Positions 45,962 through 54,950 of a DNA stretch of 64,000 nt are shown piece by piece. Position numbers and translations under genes: made by a program. Every line of letters starts with the position of its first letter. Position 1 is the first letter of the stretch. The notes under the pieces are model-generated. The model had not been told where the DNA came from and made no database searches. It worked only from the letters and a program-made list of their open reading frames with translations. The stretch is from GCA-2683825 sp965662355. Its GTDB lineage: Bacteria > Planctomycetota > UBA1135 > GCA-002686595. The stretch lies in contig CBFIHP010000025.1 in assembly GCA_965662355.1 (NCBI GenBank), forward strand, positions 7,591 to 71,590, given 5' to 3'.

Positions 45962-46918
45962 GTGCGCGGCCTCTGGATCCAAGACCGAGATGTCACGTAC
46001 CGCGAGGATCTACCGGTCCCCGAGTCTTCGACGTCGGGCGCTCGGCCAGGCAGGGTGCGCATCGATGTGACCCTCGCCGGAATCTGTGCGACGGATCTCG
46101 CCCTGCAGCAGGGCTACATGAACTTCCGGGGTGTGCCCGGTCATGAGTTCACGGGCATCGCCCGCGAGGGCAAGTTCAGCGGCCGGCGCGTGGTGGGCGA
46201 GATCAACGCCGCTTGCGGTGTTTGCGCCCTGTGCGCCCGCGGCCTTGGGCGTCATTGCCCGGAACGCAGCGTGCTCGGCATCTTGCGGCACTCCGGAGCC
46301 TTTGCGGAGACGCTCTCGTTACCAGAGGGGAACCTGCATCCCATCCCCGAACACGTCTCGGACGAGGAAGCGGTCTTCACCGAGCCCCTCGCGGCCGCCC
46401 TCGAGATACTCGAACAGCTCGATATCGGGGCCTTCGAAACCCGGCTCGTGATCGGCGATGGCCGTCTAGGGCTCCTCTGCGCCCAGGCCCTCGGACTCGA
46501 TGGGGGAGAGGTCGATCTGGTCGGACGACACCCCGAACGTGGAGAGGCCCTGCCACTGCGCATTCGCCACCGCGGCAATCCGGATCGGCTGGAGCGCTAC
46601 GATCTCGTGGTCGAGGCCACCGGCGCTCCCGAGGTACTCCCGCGTGCCCTGGCCGCGACCCGGCCACGTGGCACCCTCGTGTTGAAGACCACCGCCGCGG
46701 CGGCCCCGAATCTGGACCTGTCCCCCCTCGTGGTGGATGAAATCACCCTGCTCGGATCGCGCTGTGGCCCCTTCGACAAGGCCCTTCGCGTCCTGGCCGC
46801 GCAGCAGGTCGTCGTCACCCCCTGGATCGCTGCACGCCATCCCCTGCGCGAAGGTCCCGCCGCCTTCGCCAAGGCCGCCCAAAAGGGGGTCTTGAAGGTC
46901 CTGCTCGATCCCTCCTGA
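45962..46918 (+). CDS. zinc-dependent alcohol dehydrogenase-like (MDR) protein
   Basis: A 318-residue medium-chain dehydrogenase. Catalytic zinc ligands are in LAGICATDLALQQG and VPGHEFTG. The structural zinc lobe CGVCALCARGLGRHC is intact, unlike the cluster protein at 14756. The nucleotide-binding motif is LVIGDGRLGLLCAQALGL, lacking the third glycine of GxGxxG. Substrate unknown. GTG 45962 start. Confidence 0.82.
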   Translation: MRGLWIQDRDVTYREDLPVPESSTSGARPGRVRIDVTLAGICATDLALQQGYMNFRGVPGHEFTGIAREGKFSGRRVVGEINAACGVCALCARGLGRHCPERSVLGILRHSGAFAETLSLPEGNLHPIPEHVSDEEAVFTEPLAAALEILEQLDIGAFETRLVIGDGRLGLLCAQALGLDGGEVDLVGRHPERGEALPLRIRHRGNPDRLERYDLVVEATGAPEVLPRALAATRPRGTLVLKTTAAAAPNLDLSPLVVDEITLLGSRCGPFDKALRVLAAQQVVVTPWIAARHPLREGPAAFAKAAQKGVLKVLLDPS

Positions 46919-46962
46919 GCCTCGCGTTGGAACGCCGGGGCGAGGTGGGTAGGCTTCTACCC

Positions 46963-48363
46963 ATGGTGGAGCTCTCCAAGGAACTGTCGAACACCCTGGG
47001 CGATGCAGGGCAAGAGCACGTCTTCGAGTATCTGGATCGACTCGCGGGGCAGGCGCGGACCCGCTTGATCGACGTCCTCGCCGGCGTGGATTTTGATCTG
47101 ATGGCCGAGCTCGCAGCACTCGCGAAGAAGCCCCTCGATGGGAGCGAAAAGAAGCTCGAACCGCCCGAGCTCTTTCGGCTCGATCGAAGCCCCGCCGATG
47201 AGAAGAGCGCAGCGAGTGCGATCACCCTTGGCGAAGAGCTCTTTGCCGCCGGGAAGATCGGCTTCGTGCTGGTCGCCGGCGGCCAGGCCTCGCGCCTCGG
47301 ATACGATGCGCCGAAGGGCGACTACCCCGTGGGCCCCGTCACCCAACGCACACTGTTTGCGTATCACGCGCAACGGCTCCAGGCTGCCAAGCAGCGCTAC
47401 GGCAAGGAGCCCTTCTGGTACGTGATGACCTCGCCGGCGAACGACGCAGCCACGCGCGAGATCTTTCAGCGCAACGAGTACTACGGACTCGATCCCGAGA
47501 GCGTCTTCTTCTTCAGCCAGGAGATGCTGCCGGCACTCGATACCAACGGACGGGTGCTCTTCACGACGCCCGCAACTCTTTTTCTGGCGCCGAACGGTCA
47601 CGGGGGATCGCTCCTGGCGCTGCAGCGCTCTGGCGCGCTCGCACACATGCGCGAACGGGGCATCGAGGAGGTTTCCTACTTCCAGGTCGACAACCCCCTG
47701 GCGCGCCCGGCCGACCCGCTCTTCGCCGGCCTGCATGTGCGAGGGGCTTGCGGCATGTCGAGCAAGGTCGTCAAGAAACGCGCCGCCGGTGAAAAGGTTG
47801 GCGTCCTCGGACACATCGACGGCAAGCTCGGTTGCATCGAATATTCCGATCTTCCCGACGATCTGAAGAGCGCCCGTGACGCAAACGGCGAACTGTCCTT
47901 CCGGGCCGGCAACATCGCCGCCCACATGTTGCGCGTTTCCTTCGTGGAAGAGCTGACCCGCGAGCGCCTGGAACTGCCCTGGCACGTGGCCCGCAAGCGC
48001 ATGAAGGCGGCAGCCCCTGACGGAACGCTCGCGGAACGCGACGGGTTCAAGTTCGAGACCTTCGTCTTCGACGCTCTCGCTTACTCGAAGGCGAGCGTCA
48101 CCCTCGAGGTCGAGCGTACCGAGGAGTTCAGCCCCGTGAAGAACGCCGATGGATCCGACTCGCCTGCTTCGTGCCGCGCGGATCTGTGTGCCTTGTTCGC
48201 TCCTTGGGTGGCGGCCGTTGGCGACGAGCTCCCAGCGCTGGACGAGGCCGGCAACCCGCCGATCGAGATCGATCCGCGGGTGGCCGAATCCCAGGCCGAA
48301 TTCTTGGCCCGGACCGATCGCAAGCTGCGGCAGCACGACGGCGGCGTCGTGTATGAGCCCTAG
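46963..48363 (+). CDS. UDP-N-acetylhexosamine / UDP-sugar pyrophosphorylase (UAP1-like)
   Basis: A 466-residue nucleotidyltransferase of the UDPGP family, closer in layout to eukaryotic UAP1 than to bacterial GlmU or GalU. The activating loop is LVAGGQASRLGYDAPKGDYP. Other UAP1-like segments are WYVMTSPANDAATREIF, FFFSQEMLPALDTNGRVL, FLAPNGHGGSLLALQ, YFQVDNPLARPADPLFAG and GNIAAHMLRVSFVEEL. It would make UDP-GlcNAc or a related sugar nucleotide. ATG 46963 is preferred to an ATG 36 bases earlier. Confidence 0.85.
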   Translation: MVELSKELSNTLGDAGQEHVFEYLDRLAGQARTRLIDVLAGVDFDLMAELAALAKKPLDGSEKKLEPPELFRLDRSPADEKSAASAITLGEELFAAGKIGFVLVAGGQASRLGYDAPKGDYPVGPVTQRTLFAYHAQRLQAAKQRYGKEPFWYVMTSPANDAATREIFQRNEYYGLDPESVFFFSQEMLPALDTNGRVLFTTPATLFLAPNGHGGSLLALQRSGALAHMRERGIEEVSYFQVDNPLARPADPLFAGLHVRGACGMSSKVVKKRAAGEKVGVLGHIDGKLGCIEYSDLPDDLKSARDANGELSFRAGNIAAHMLRVSFVEELTRERLELPWHVARKRMKAAAPDGTLAERDGFKFETFVFDALAYSKASVTLEVERTEEFSPVKNADGSDSPASCRADLCALFAPWVAAVGDELPALDEAGNPPIEIDPRVAESQAEFLARTDRKLRQHDGGVVYEP

Positions 48364-48404
48364 CCCGATCACGACCCTCACCGCAACGAAGAAGATCCGC
48401 ACCC

Positions 48405-49496
48405 GTGACCGGCATGCAGCCATCGATAGCACCTTTGAACCAAGCTCCGCTCCCGAGCCTCTCCCAGGCCCGCGTTGCGGTGCTCTATGGGGGCACGTCG
48501 GAGGAGCACGAGGTCTCGCTCGAGAGCGGCCAGGGGATGTTGAACGCACTGCGTGCCACGACGGGTGTATCCGGCTGCGCTTCCCGCGTGGAAGGGATCG
48601 AGATCACGAAAAGCGGCGGCTGGAAGCTCGCCCTCGACGAGCCGCCCCTGGCGCTGACGGAAGCCCTCGGGCAGCTCCAGGAGTTCGATCTCTGCGTCCT
48701 CGGATTGCACGGCGGATATGGCGAAAACGGGCAAGTGCAAGCCCTGCTCCAGGCCTTGCAAATACCCTTCACCGGCAGTGGCGTGGCCTCGTCCGCGATC
48801 TGTATGGACAAGCTTCTGACCCGCTCGGTCGTCTCTGCCGCAGGGCTGCGGATCGCGGCCGGTGTCGAGGTCACACAGGAGGCCTGGCGGGCGAGTGGAG
48901 ACCTCCACCTGGGTGCCCTCGGCCCCTTGCGAAGCGATGGGGGCTGGGTCGTGAAGCCAAGACGTGGTGGCTCGTCGCTCGGCATGTCCATTCTCCAGGG
49001 TCTCGACGAAGACTGCGAGCCTCTCGCCCGAGCCCTCGAGGCGGGCTTCCGCGTCGATGCGTCCGTCCTCGTGGAAGAGTTCGTCTCCGGTATCGAAGTC
49101 AGCGTCGGCGTACTCGATTTTCAGGGTTCCGTTGCGAATGCCCTGGCTCCGGTCGAGATCACACCGCGCGCGGGACGCTTCTACGACTATGAGGAGAAGT
49201 ACTCCGAAGAAAGCGCCCGCCTGACATGCCCGCCACGCAGCTTGAGCGAGAGCCGCTGCGAACGGCTGCAGGGGTTGGCCGTAACGGCGCATAAGGCCCT
49301 CGGATGCGAGGGGTATTCGCGCAGCGACTTCATCGTTCCGGACGAAGGCGACCCCGTGTTTCTCGAGACCAATACCCTGCCGGGCATGACCTCGCACTCG
49401 CTCCTGCCTTGCGAGGCGCAGTACGCCGGCATGGACTACCAGGCCCTCTGTCTCGCCATCGCCCGCGATGGGCTCGCCCGCGGGGCCCGCTCTTGA
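48405..49496 (+). CDS. ddl: D-alanine--D-alanine ligase
   Basis: ATP-grasp enzyme for peptidoglycan precursor synthesis, 363 residues. Conserved elements are VLYGGTSEEHEVSLESGQ, LGLHGGYGENGQVQALL, IPFTGSGVASSAICMDKLLT, WVVKPRRGGSSLGMS and FLETNTLPGMTSHSLLP. The region between the Rossmann N-terminal fold and the ATP-grasp core is normal. GTG 48405. The stop overlaps the next gene's TTG start (TTGA). Implies that the organism makes peptidoglycan. Confidence 0.93.
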   Translation: MTGMQPSIAPLNQAPLPSLSQARVAVLYGGTSEEHEVSLESGQGMLNALRATTGVSGCASRVEGIEITKSGGWKLALDEPPLALTEALGQLQEFDLCVLGLHGGYGENGQVQALLQALQIPFTGSGVASSAICMDKLLTRSVVSAAGLRIAAGVEVTQEAWRASGDLHLGALGPLRSDGGWVVKPRRGGSSLGMSILQGLDEDCEPLARALEAGFRVDASVLVEEFVSGIEVSVGVLDFQGSVANALAPVEITPRAGRFYDYEEKYSEESARLTCPPRSLSESRCERLQGLAVTAHKALGCEGYSRSDFIVPDEGDPVFLETNTLPGMTSHSLLPCEAQYAGMDYQALCLAIARDGLARGARS

Positions 49497-50173
49497 GCCT
49501 GCGCCTTCTCGTCAACGGAGCGGACGGTCGCATGGGTCGCTTCGCGTCTTCACTGCTGTCCGGGCTTCTGGAAGTGGACGAGGTCCTTCAGGCCCGACGT
49601 CCCGGCGAGCTCGTCGAGCTCGTGGGCAAACACGACATCGCGATCGGGTTCGACTTCACCGTCGCCGGTCTGGGCCTGACGCATGGTCGCACGATGCTGG
49701 AGGCGGGTGTGCGCCCGGTGATCGGGACCAGTGGAGTCTCACCCGAGCAAGCGAGCGAACTCGACCACCTGGCCCGCGAACTGGGACTCGGAGGGATCGT
49801 GGTCCCCAACTTCAGCCTCGGCATGGCCTGCTTGCAACGGGCCGCGCGCACCCTCGCAGGTAGCTTCGCAAAGGCCGAGATCCTGGAGCGGCATCACGAC
49901 AGAAAGCGCGACCGCCCCTCGGCCAGCGCACTTCACACGCGCGCGCTCCTGCAGGCCGCGGGCCTGGACGAAGTACCGATCCATTCCGTGCGCTTGCCTG
50001 GACTCTATGCACATCACGAACTCATCTTCGGCGGGCCGGGTGAGACCGTCACCCTGGCCCACGACATGTCGGGACCCGAGGCCTTTGGGCCGGGGATCAA
50101 AGCGGCACTGGGCCATGTGCTGGAGGCCGACGGCGTGGCCTTCGGTTTGGAGGCGGTGCTCGCCTCCGAGTAG
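49493..50173 (+). CDS. dapB: 4-hydroxy-tetrahydrodipicolinate reductase (DapB), short form
   Basis: Step of the diaminopimelate/lysine pathway. VNGADGRMGRF is the NAD(P)H-binding motif, IGFDFTVAG and PVIGTSGVSPEQ follow, and the catalytic segment ERHHDRKRDRPSASAL keeps His-His and Lys. The usual PSGT substrate loop reads PSAS. At 226 residues it is about 40 shorter than typical because the stretch between GRMG and DFT is reduced. TTG 49493 overlaps the ddl stop, giving a ddl-dapB unit for cell-wall precursors. Confidence 0.87.
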   Translation: MSLRLLVNGADGRMGRFASSLLSGLLEVDEVLQARRPGELVELVGKHDIAIGFDFTVAGLGLTHGRTMLEAGVRPVIGTSGVSPEQASELDHLARELGLGGIVVPNFSLGMACLQRAARTLAGSFAKAEILERHHDRKRDRPSASALHTRALLQAAGLDEVPIHSVRLPGLYAHHELIFGGPGETVTLAHDMSGPEAFGPGIKAALGHVLEADGVAFGLEAVLASE

Positions 50174-50219
50174 GGGGTTGCTTGGCCGGGATGCTCTTCC
50201 CACACTGAGGTCCACCGGA

Positions 50220-50306
50220 GCCAGAGTGGCGGAATTGGTAGACGCGATGGATTCAAAATCCATTTCCCGCAAGGGAGTAGGGGTTCGATTCCCCTCTCTG
50301 GTACCA
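50220..50306 (+). tRNA. tRNA-Leu (CAA anticodon)
   Basis: Acceptor GCCAGAG (50220-50226) pairs with CTCTGGT (50296-50302, one G-U), followed by A and encoded CCA. The anticodon stem is ATGGA/TCCAT with loop TTCAAAA (anticodon CAA). The long variable arm TTTCCCGCAAGGGAGT is typical of tRNA-Leu. Confidence 0.95.
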
Positions 50307-50317
50307 CGAATACAAGC

Positions 50318-50968
50318 GTGACTTCCCCTTCCCATGATGCCGCGTCTCGCGCCGCCGACCAACTCGGTAGGGTCGTGCTTCCGCACTTGCTTGGCCGTCT
50401 CGACGGCACGACCGAGAGCTTCCGTGCGCTTACGCGTAAACTCAGCGAGGATCCCAGCTCCACGCTTTCCGACGCGGCCGCCTTGGCCCGCGTCGAGGAA
50501 GCCCAGGGTGAAGCCCATCGCGTCGGCTGGTTTCTCGGTTGCCTGGCCTCGGCCAGTGGCACCGATCTCTTGATCGCACGCCGCGAGGAAAATGGCCTGC
50601 GGCTCTTCTGTGGTCTGGTTCTGGATGCCCTCACCGGCAGCGTCAAGGTGACTCCCGCTGCGGTCGATCTTCCGCGCATCGCCACCGGCATCGGGCGGGG
50701 CTGGGAACTCTCTTTCCTGGCGGGCTTTCTCTTCTACGCGGCACTTCGGGGCGAGCTCTCGGGAGAACAACTCCGCTGGTCGCTCAAGCGACGCAACGAC
50801 CAGGCGTACCTGCGTGTCGAATCCGTGCTGAAGACCGACGACGCCCGCTTGCTCGAGGACCTCGCCGGTCTCCTTCCCGGTGCCCGTGCCGCCGCCAGTG
50901 TCGAGCGCGCGGAGATCCGCTTTCCCGAGACGTGGCTGGCGCCACGGACGCAGAACGGCGAACTCTAG
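50318..50968 (+). CDS. hypothetical protein
   Basis: A 216-residue protein of unknown function directly after tRNA-Leu, GTG start. It is Leu/Ala/Arg-rich and mostly helical, with a central hydrophobic segment GRGWELSFLAGFLFYAALRG that is too short and charged at its ends to be a sure membrane helix. No motif is recognised. Its TAG stop shares the bases CTAG with the stop of the convergent secreted protein gene. Confidence 0.55.
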   Translation: MTSPSHDAASRAADQLGRVVLPHLLGRLDGTTESFRALTRKLSEDPSSTLSDAAALARVEEAQGEAHRVGWFLGCLASASGTDLLIARREENGLRLFCGLVLDALTGSVKVTPAAVDLPRIATGIGRGWELSFLAGFLFYAALRGELSGEQLRWSLKRRNDQAYLRVESVLKTDDARLLEDLAGLLPGARAAASVERAEIRFPETWLAPRTQNGEL

Positions 50969-52305
50969 TTCAGAAACGCCGCGGTGCTCGATCCCGCGAA
51001 ACTGAGGTCGGCGTTGAAGAGCACCATCTGCGCCGCCGATCCCGATAGACCGCCGCCGTTGAAGAAGCTCGCCGACAGCTCGCCCTGATCATCGAGCAAG
51101 AGCACGCTCGGATGCACGAGCAGGCTCGGCAGGTCGAGACCGAGGAACAGCGGGAGCCCACCGAAGGGAATGGGCGTCTCCATCCAATCGAAGCTCGCCG
51201 ATGGGCCGTGGCAAACAAAGCCGAAGCCCAACTCCGGACCTCCGAAGATCGAGGCGTCGAAAGCCCCCACGCCGATGGTGCCGGGGCCCTGTAGCAAGAA
51301 CGTCGGACGCGCCGGCTGCACGAGCTTGCGTTCGATGTCCATCACGAAGTCCGTGGTCTGATACCGCAGGCTGCCTCCATGCTCGGGCTGGAAAGCCTCG
51401 AAGAGGGCCGCTGTGCCGCCGTCACGGAATTCGAGCTGGGAGATGTTGAAGAAGGGCCTCCCTTCCACCAGCACCTCGGGCGTGGAGGATCCAAAGGTGA
51501 GCCGCGAGATGCGGGAGACGCCCGTTCCAAAGTTGTTCTCCGCGATGAAGAGCGTGTCCTGCAACGAATCGAAGGCCATGGAACTGGCGCCGGCGAGTCC
51601 GCTGGCCAGCACGCTGGCATCGGTCGCGTCGAAAGGAACGCCACTTGCCAGAAGGGCTGCGTCGAAACGCAGGACGTCCGTCTGTGCCGCCGCAGGCGGG
51701 AACGCTCCCGAGACGGTTCCGTAGTACAGGTTGCCCATGTCATCGAGGGCGATCGGGCCCGAGGAGCCCGGGATCGTTCCCAGCAGGGTCTGGGCCGGTG
51801 CTGAGATCTGGACACGCCAGATTTCATTGTCGACACCGAACCCACTCGCCGCGGCGGAGACGATCAAGTGGTTCGCATCCTCGAAGGCGGCGTCATAGTT
51901 GAAGAGCAAAGTGCCGAGCAACGAGCTGCCGCCGCTGAGCTCGACGCGCATCAACGAACCGTTCGAACTCTCTCCGATGACCGCGAAGGACTCGTCGGGG
52001 GCCAGCTCGATGAAGCTCGGAAACACAGAACCCGGAAGGGTCACGAGTGTCTCGAGAAAGAAACCGCTGGCGTTGTAGAGCTCGACCGCGACGCCGTCGA
52101 AGACGAGCACGTCTTCGTTCTGGAGCGTGGCACTGACCCAGGCCGTGCCAATCAACGGGACGACGTCCGGTACAACGCCGAAGCCACGCTCGGGCTGGTC
52201 CTGGGCCGCGGTGGGGGAGGGGAGCCACGCCAAACAGCAGAGGGCGGTCAAGCCCATCCAGCTGAAGTGGGGGAGAACGGACGCTGCGATGGTGTTCGTT
52301 CGCAT
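50965..52305 (-). CDS. secreted beta-propeller-like protein under a cobalamin riboswitch
   Basis: A 446-residue exported protein of unknown function. It has a signal peptide to about residue 35 (LCCLAWLPSPTAAQDQ). It then has repeated blade-like units, for example FIELAPDESFAVIGE, GPIALDDMGNLYYGTVS, SSMAFDSLQDTLFIAENN and ISQLEFRDGGTAALFE, as in NHL/SMP-type propellers. The last 110 residues form a separate hydrophobic beta-rich module ending STAAFLN. The gene is preceded by a well-formed cobalamin riboswitch, so its product is expected when B12 is scarce. By analogy with BtuG, a surface propeller that captures cobalamin in Bacteroides, a role in B12 capture is possible; the analogy is mine and no sequence similarity is claimed. 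Confidence 0.7.
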   Translation of the reverse strand: MRTNTIAASVLPHFSWMGLTALCCLAWLPSPTAAQDQPERGFGVVPDVVPLIGTAWVSATLQNEDVLVFDGVAVELYNASGFFLETLVTLPGSVFPSFIELAPDESFAVIGESSNGSLMRVELSGGSSLLGTLLFNYDAAFEDANHLIVSAAASGFGVDNEIWRVQISAPAQTLLGTIPGSSGPIALDDMGNLYYGTVSGAFPPAAAQTDVLRFDAALLASGVPFDATDASVLASGLAGASSMAFDSLQDTLFIAENNFGTGVSRISRLTFGSSTPEVLVEGRPFFNISQLEFRDGGTAALFEAFQPEHGGSLRYQTTDFVMDIERKLVQPARPTFLLQGPGTIGVGAFDASIFGGPELGFGFVCHGPSASFDWMETPIPFGGLPLFLGLDLPSLLVHPSVLLLDDQGELSASFFNGGGLSGSAAQMVLFNADLSFAGSSTAAFLN

Positions 52306-52349
52306 GGGAACCTCTTTCGATACCTCGTCGATATGGGTCCTTGAACGCC

Positions 52350-52540
52350 GATCGGGATGTCCTGACTCGTCGCGCGTCGCACCTGCCCCAAGCCTTCCCA
52401 GGTCTCCCTAGTGACCGGATTCGCGCCCCGCGTATCGCGGAGACGTTTCCATGGAAGCAGCCGCTGGCGACTCACAGTGGCGGGACCGTGCAGGAATCAC
52501 ACCTGCTTCCCCGCAACCGCGTTCGATGAATGGTTTGCTC
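52350..52540 (-). ncRNA. cobalamin (adenosylcobalamin/B12) riboswitch
   Basis: Reading the minus strand, the conserved core appears in order: GGGGAA, then GGTGTGATTCC (52503-52493), GGTCCCGCCACTGT (52487-52474), TGGGAAGGC (52400-52392) and GAGTCAGGACA (52368-52358). These are the hallmark segments of the cobalamin riboswitch (RF00174 family) at correct spacings. Outer limits are approximate because the P1 stem is not obvious. It ends about 45 bases before the start of the secreted propeller-like gene and normally represses when B12 is bound. Confidence 0.9.
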
Positions 52541-52612
52541 GCGGAGGTTACCGCAAGGCGGCTGCGCCCGGAAGCTCGAATCATTCCGCTCTGGATGAGC
52601 GGGCGGGCCCGC

Positions 52613-53236
52613 CTAGCGAACGCTGCGACTGTCGTCGCTGGGCTCAGGCTCTTCGGGTTCCTCGCCATCCTCGCGCAAGGGCTCGGCCGCGTGGGCCTCG
52701 TCGCCGCTGAAGAGGGTGCGCAGCTCCCCCGCGGCGTCGGCTCCCAGCACGACCTGCCAGCGGTCCCCGACGACCTGGTAGACCTCCTCGGAGTAGGTCC
52801 CCGCGATGTGGCGGTCGACGAAGGGCTCCGGGGCCAGGAGCGAGATGCCGAGAAGCAAGGCCATGTGAATCGAGAGCCCTGTGAGAGCGCCCATTGCGCC
52901 GCCAGCCACTCGGTTGGCGAAACCCAGCTGCATGGCGTCGATCATTTTCTGACCGAGGTGCCCGAGGAGCGTCGCCGCGGTCAAGGTCAGGACGAAAATC
53001 CCCACCCAGGCGAAGCCCTGGCACACTCGCGGGGAGAGGTTCGACCACATCTCGCCGATCAAGCCGGCGCCGTCACCAGCAAAAACCCGAGCCACGATTG
53101 CCGAAAGCACGACGCTCGTGAACCGGATGACCTGCCACCACAGGCCCCGCAGGAGCCCCATCGCCAGAAGGAATGCGGTGATTCCGATTCCGATCCAATC
53201 CAAGGGCGCCAGATCTTGCAACAATGCGCGATCCAC
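52613..53236 (-). CDS. CvpA-family membrane protein
   Basis: A 207-residue protein with four predicted membrane helices. DWIGIGITAFLLAMGLLRGL is the typical CvpA opening, and a second conserved block is GHLGQKMIDAMQLGFANRVA followed by GGAMGALTGL. The C-terminal 70 residues are acidic and cytoplasmic (REDGEEPEEPEPSDD). CvpA proteins are linked to envelope maintenance and colicin V secretion. The start is close to that of the divergent gene at 53290. Confidence 0.8.
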   Translation of the reverse strand: MDRALLQDLAPLDWIGIGITAFLLAMGLLRGLWWQVIRFTSVVLSAIVARVFAGDGAGLIGEMWSNLSPRVCQGFAWVGIFVLTLTAATLLGHLGQKMIDAMQLGFANRVAGGAMGALTGLSIHMALLLGISLLAPEPFVDRHIAGTYSEEVYQVVGDRWQVVLGADAAGELRTLFSGDEAHAAEPLREDGEEPEEPEPSDDSRSVR

Positions 53237-53289
53237 TCAACGGAACGTATCGAAGAGCCTGGCATCATGCTCGGCTCATCTGGGTTTTC

Positions 53290-54939
53290 ATGAATAACGC
53301 AAATTCCTTCGAACGCGGCCTGGTCCTTTATTCCTCCCTGATAGCCGAGGAGTCCGGTTTGGCACGCGAACTGGAATCGAGCCGAATGGATTTCGGCCCG
53401 GCTCCGGGCGACCCCGTTGAACGTGAATCTTACGATCGCAGGCACCTGGAGTGGTTCCTGTTCGACCGGCCCTGCGAGCTTCTGCAGGGGCTGCCGGTCG
53501 AGATGCTCCAGAGCCGCTGGCAGGAACGCGCCCTGTCCGAATCGGTCGAGGTGCACGAAATGGGGCCGGCCTTGCTCCAGACCGTGGCTGGTGTGTTCGA
53601 GGTCACGACGAGCCGACAAGGCAGCGGTGTCATCGTGAACGATCTCGTCGGCCTGGGAACCTACGAGGTCGAGGAACGCGAGGCCGCGGACGAACTGCTG
53701 GTGGGCGATCTCATCGTGGGGCGCCTGCTCCCGACCAGCCCGGGAGCGCACACCTTCTCGCCGGCCGCCGGCGCCTTCCGCAATGCCGAGCTACGCGAGG
53801 CGTTGCGCGGAGACCTCGAACGCATGCGCGGAGCCCGCCGGGGTGTCATGCGCGTGCAGCAGAACGAACTCGAGAAGCTGTTCTTCTCGAGCGAGGCGGA
53901 GTTCGCACAGGAAAAAGCTGCCGCGAGTTACGAGGAAGGCCAGCAACGCGCGCTCGAAGCCATGCGCAGCGCCAGTGTAGCGCCGGACACGTGTGGCGAA
54001 GTGCTCAACGCCGTCGGCGATTCGATCCAGGTGGGGGACCCCAGTCTCGTGAACGCAATCGTCGAGCAGCTGGCCTTCGATACCAGTGTGGACCTGGACG
54101 AGTTGCGCCGCGGCTTCGCGGAGATGAAAGCAGCCTTCCAGCGGCGCCAACAGGGAAAGACAGCGGGCTCCGACGAAAAGAGCAGCGCGGGCGGTTCCGT
54201 TCAAGATGCCCTCGCACAATTCGACCGCGGACGCGCCGCGGGAAACGATCTCGAGCAGCTCTTCAATACCCTCGAAGGCGACCTCGGGGTCGATGCGGGC
54301 GAGACCGAGAACCTGTCCATCGATGGCGAGGCCGCAGGCTTTCCGGGGGTCGTCGGCGCCATCGTCGACGAGTTCCTCTGGGACATGGAGAGAGTGCATG
54401 GCGAGGCGGAAGCACGCCGTTGCACGCCCCTGCGACTCCTGGCGCGATACGCCGAGAAGATCGATGTCTTCGAGGAGTTTGGGGCCAAGCACCTCCTGGA
54501 TTTCTCGGCCCGCTGGCTGCTCGATGAAGCGGAACTCGAACCGGCCCAGGCCAGTGAGGTTCTCGATGCCCTGGATACTTTCTGTGCCTGGTGTGAAGAA
54601 CAGCACTCGCATCCCCTGCACACGGTATTCGCACGAACCCTCGAGTCCCTGAAGGCGTCGGTCCCGCGCTTGCTCGAACTACGCCGAAACGCGACCTCGA
54701 AGGGCCCCTTGTCTCCAGGTGCCTATCGCGTTTGCAACGTCGACGAGCAGCACGCTCTGGTCGAACGCGTGCAGCCTGCCGACGACGATGAGATCGAACG
54801 CAGGGATGTCGTGCTGACCCCAACAGAGGCCGGCATCCTGCGCAACGATGATCTCGTATGCTTGACCGAGAGTCTTCCGGCCCGCATTGGGAGTTGTTAT
54901 CCCGCGGAACTTGTCGATGCGCTTGTCCCGGACATGTAG
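53290..54939 (+). CDS. large hypothetical cytoplasmic protein
   Basis: A 549-residue soluble, acidic, helix-rich protein with no signal peptide and no recognised domain. The first 180 residues include RHLEWFLFDRPCELLQGLPVE and a short beta-rich part FEVTTSRQGSGVIVNDLVG. The middle has a Gln/Ser/Gly-rich linker (KTAGSDEKSSAGGS) and the end returns to a beta-rich segment. ATG 53290 is preferred to ATG 53224, which would overlap the divergent cvpA start. Confidence 0.55.
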   Translation: MNNANSFERGLVLYSSLIAEESGLARELESSRMDFGPAPGDPVERESYDRRHLEWFLFDRPCELLQGLPVEMLQSRWQERALSESVEVHEMGPALLQTVAGVFEVTTSRQGSGVIVNDLVGLGTYEVEEREAADELLVGDLIVGRLLPTSPGAHTFSPAAGAFRNAELREALRGDLERMRGARRGVMRVQQNELEKLFFSSEAEFAQEKAAASYEEGQQRALEAMRSASVAPDTCGEVLNAVGDSIQVGDPSLVNAIVEQLAFDTSVDLDELRRGFAEMKAAFQRRQQGKTAGSDEKSSAGGSVQDALAQFDRGRAAGNDLEQLFNTLEGDLGVDAGETENLSIDGEAAGFPGVVGAIVDEFLWDMERVHGEAEARRCTPLRLLARYAEKIDVFEEFGAKHLLDFSARWLLDEAELEPAQASEVLDALDTFCAWCEEQHSHPLHTVFARTLESLKASVPRLLELRRNATSKGPLSPGAYRVCNVDEQHALVERVQPADDDEIERRDVVLTPTEAGILRNDDLVCLTESLPARIGSCYPAELVDALVPDM

Positions 54940-54950
54940 CTCTCTGTCCG

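Noticed and set aside
53224..53289. Upstream start for the 53290 gene
   Set aside because: It would overlap the divergent cvpA start and adds residues of atypical composition; ATG 53290 is more natural.
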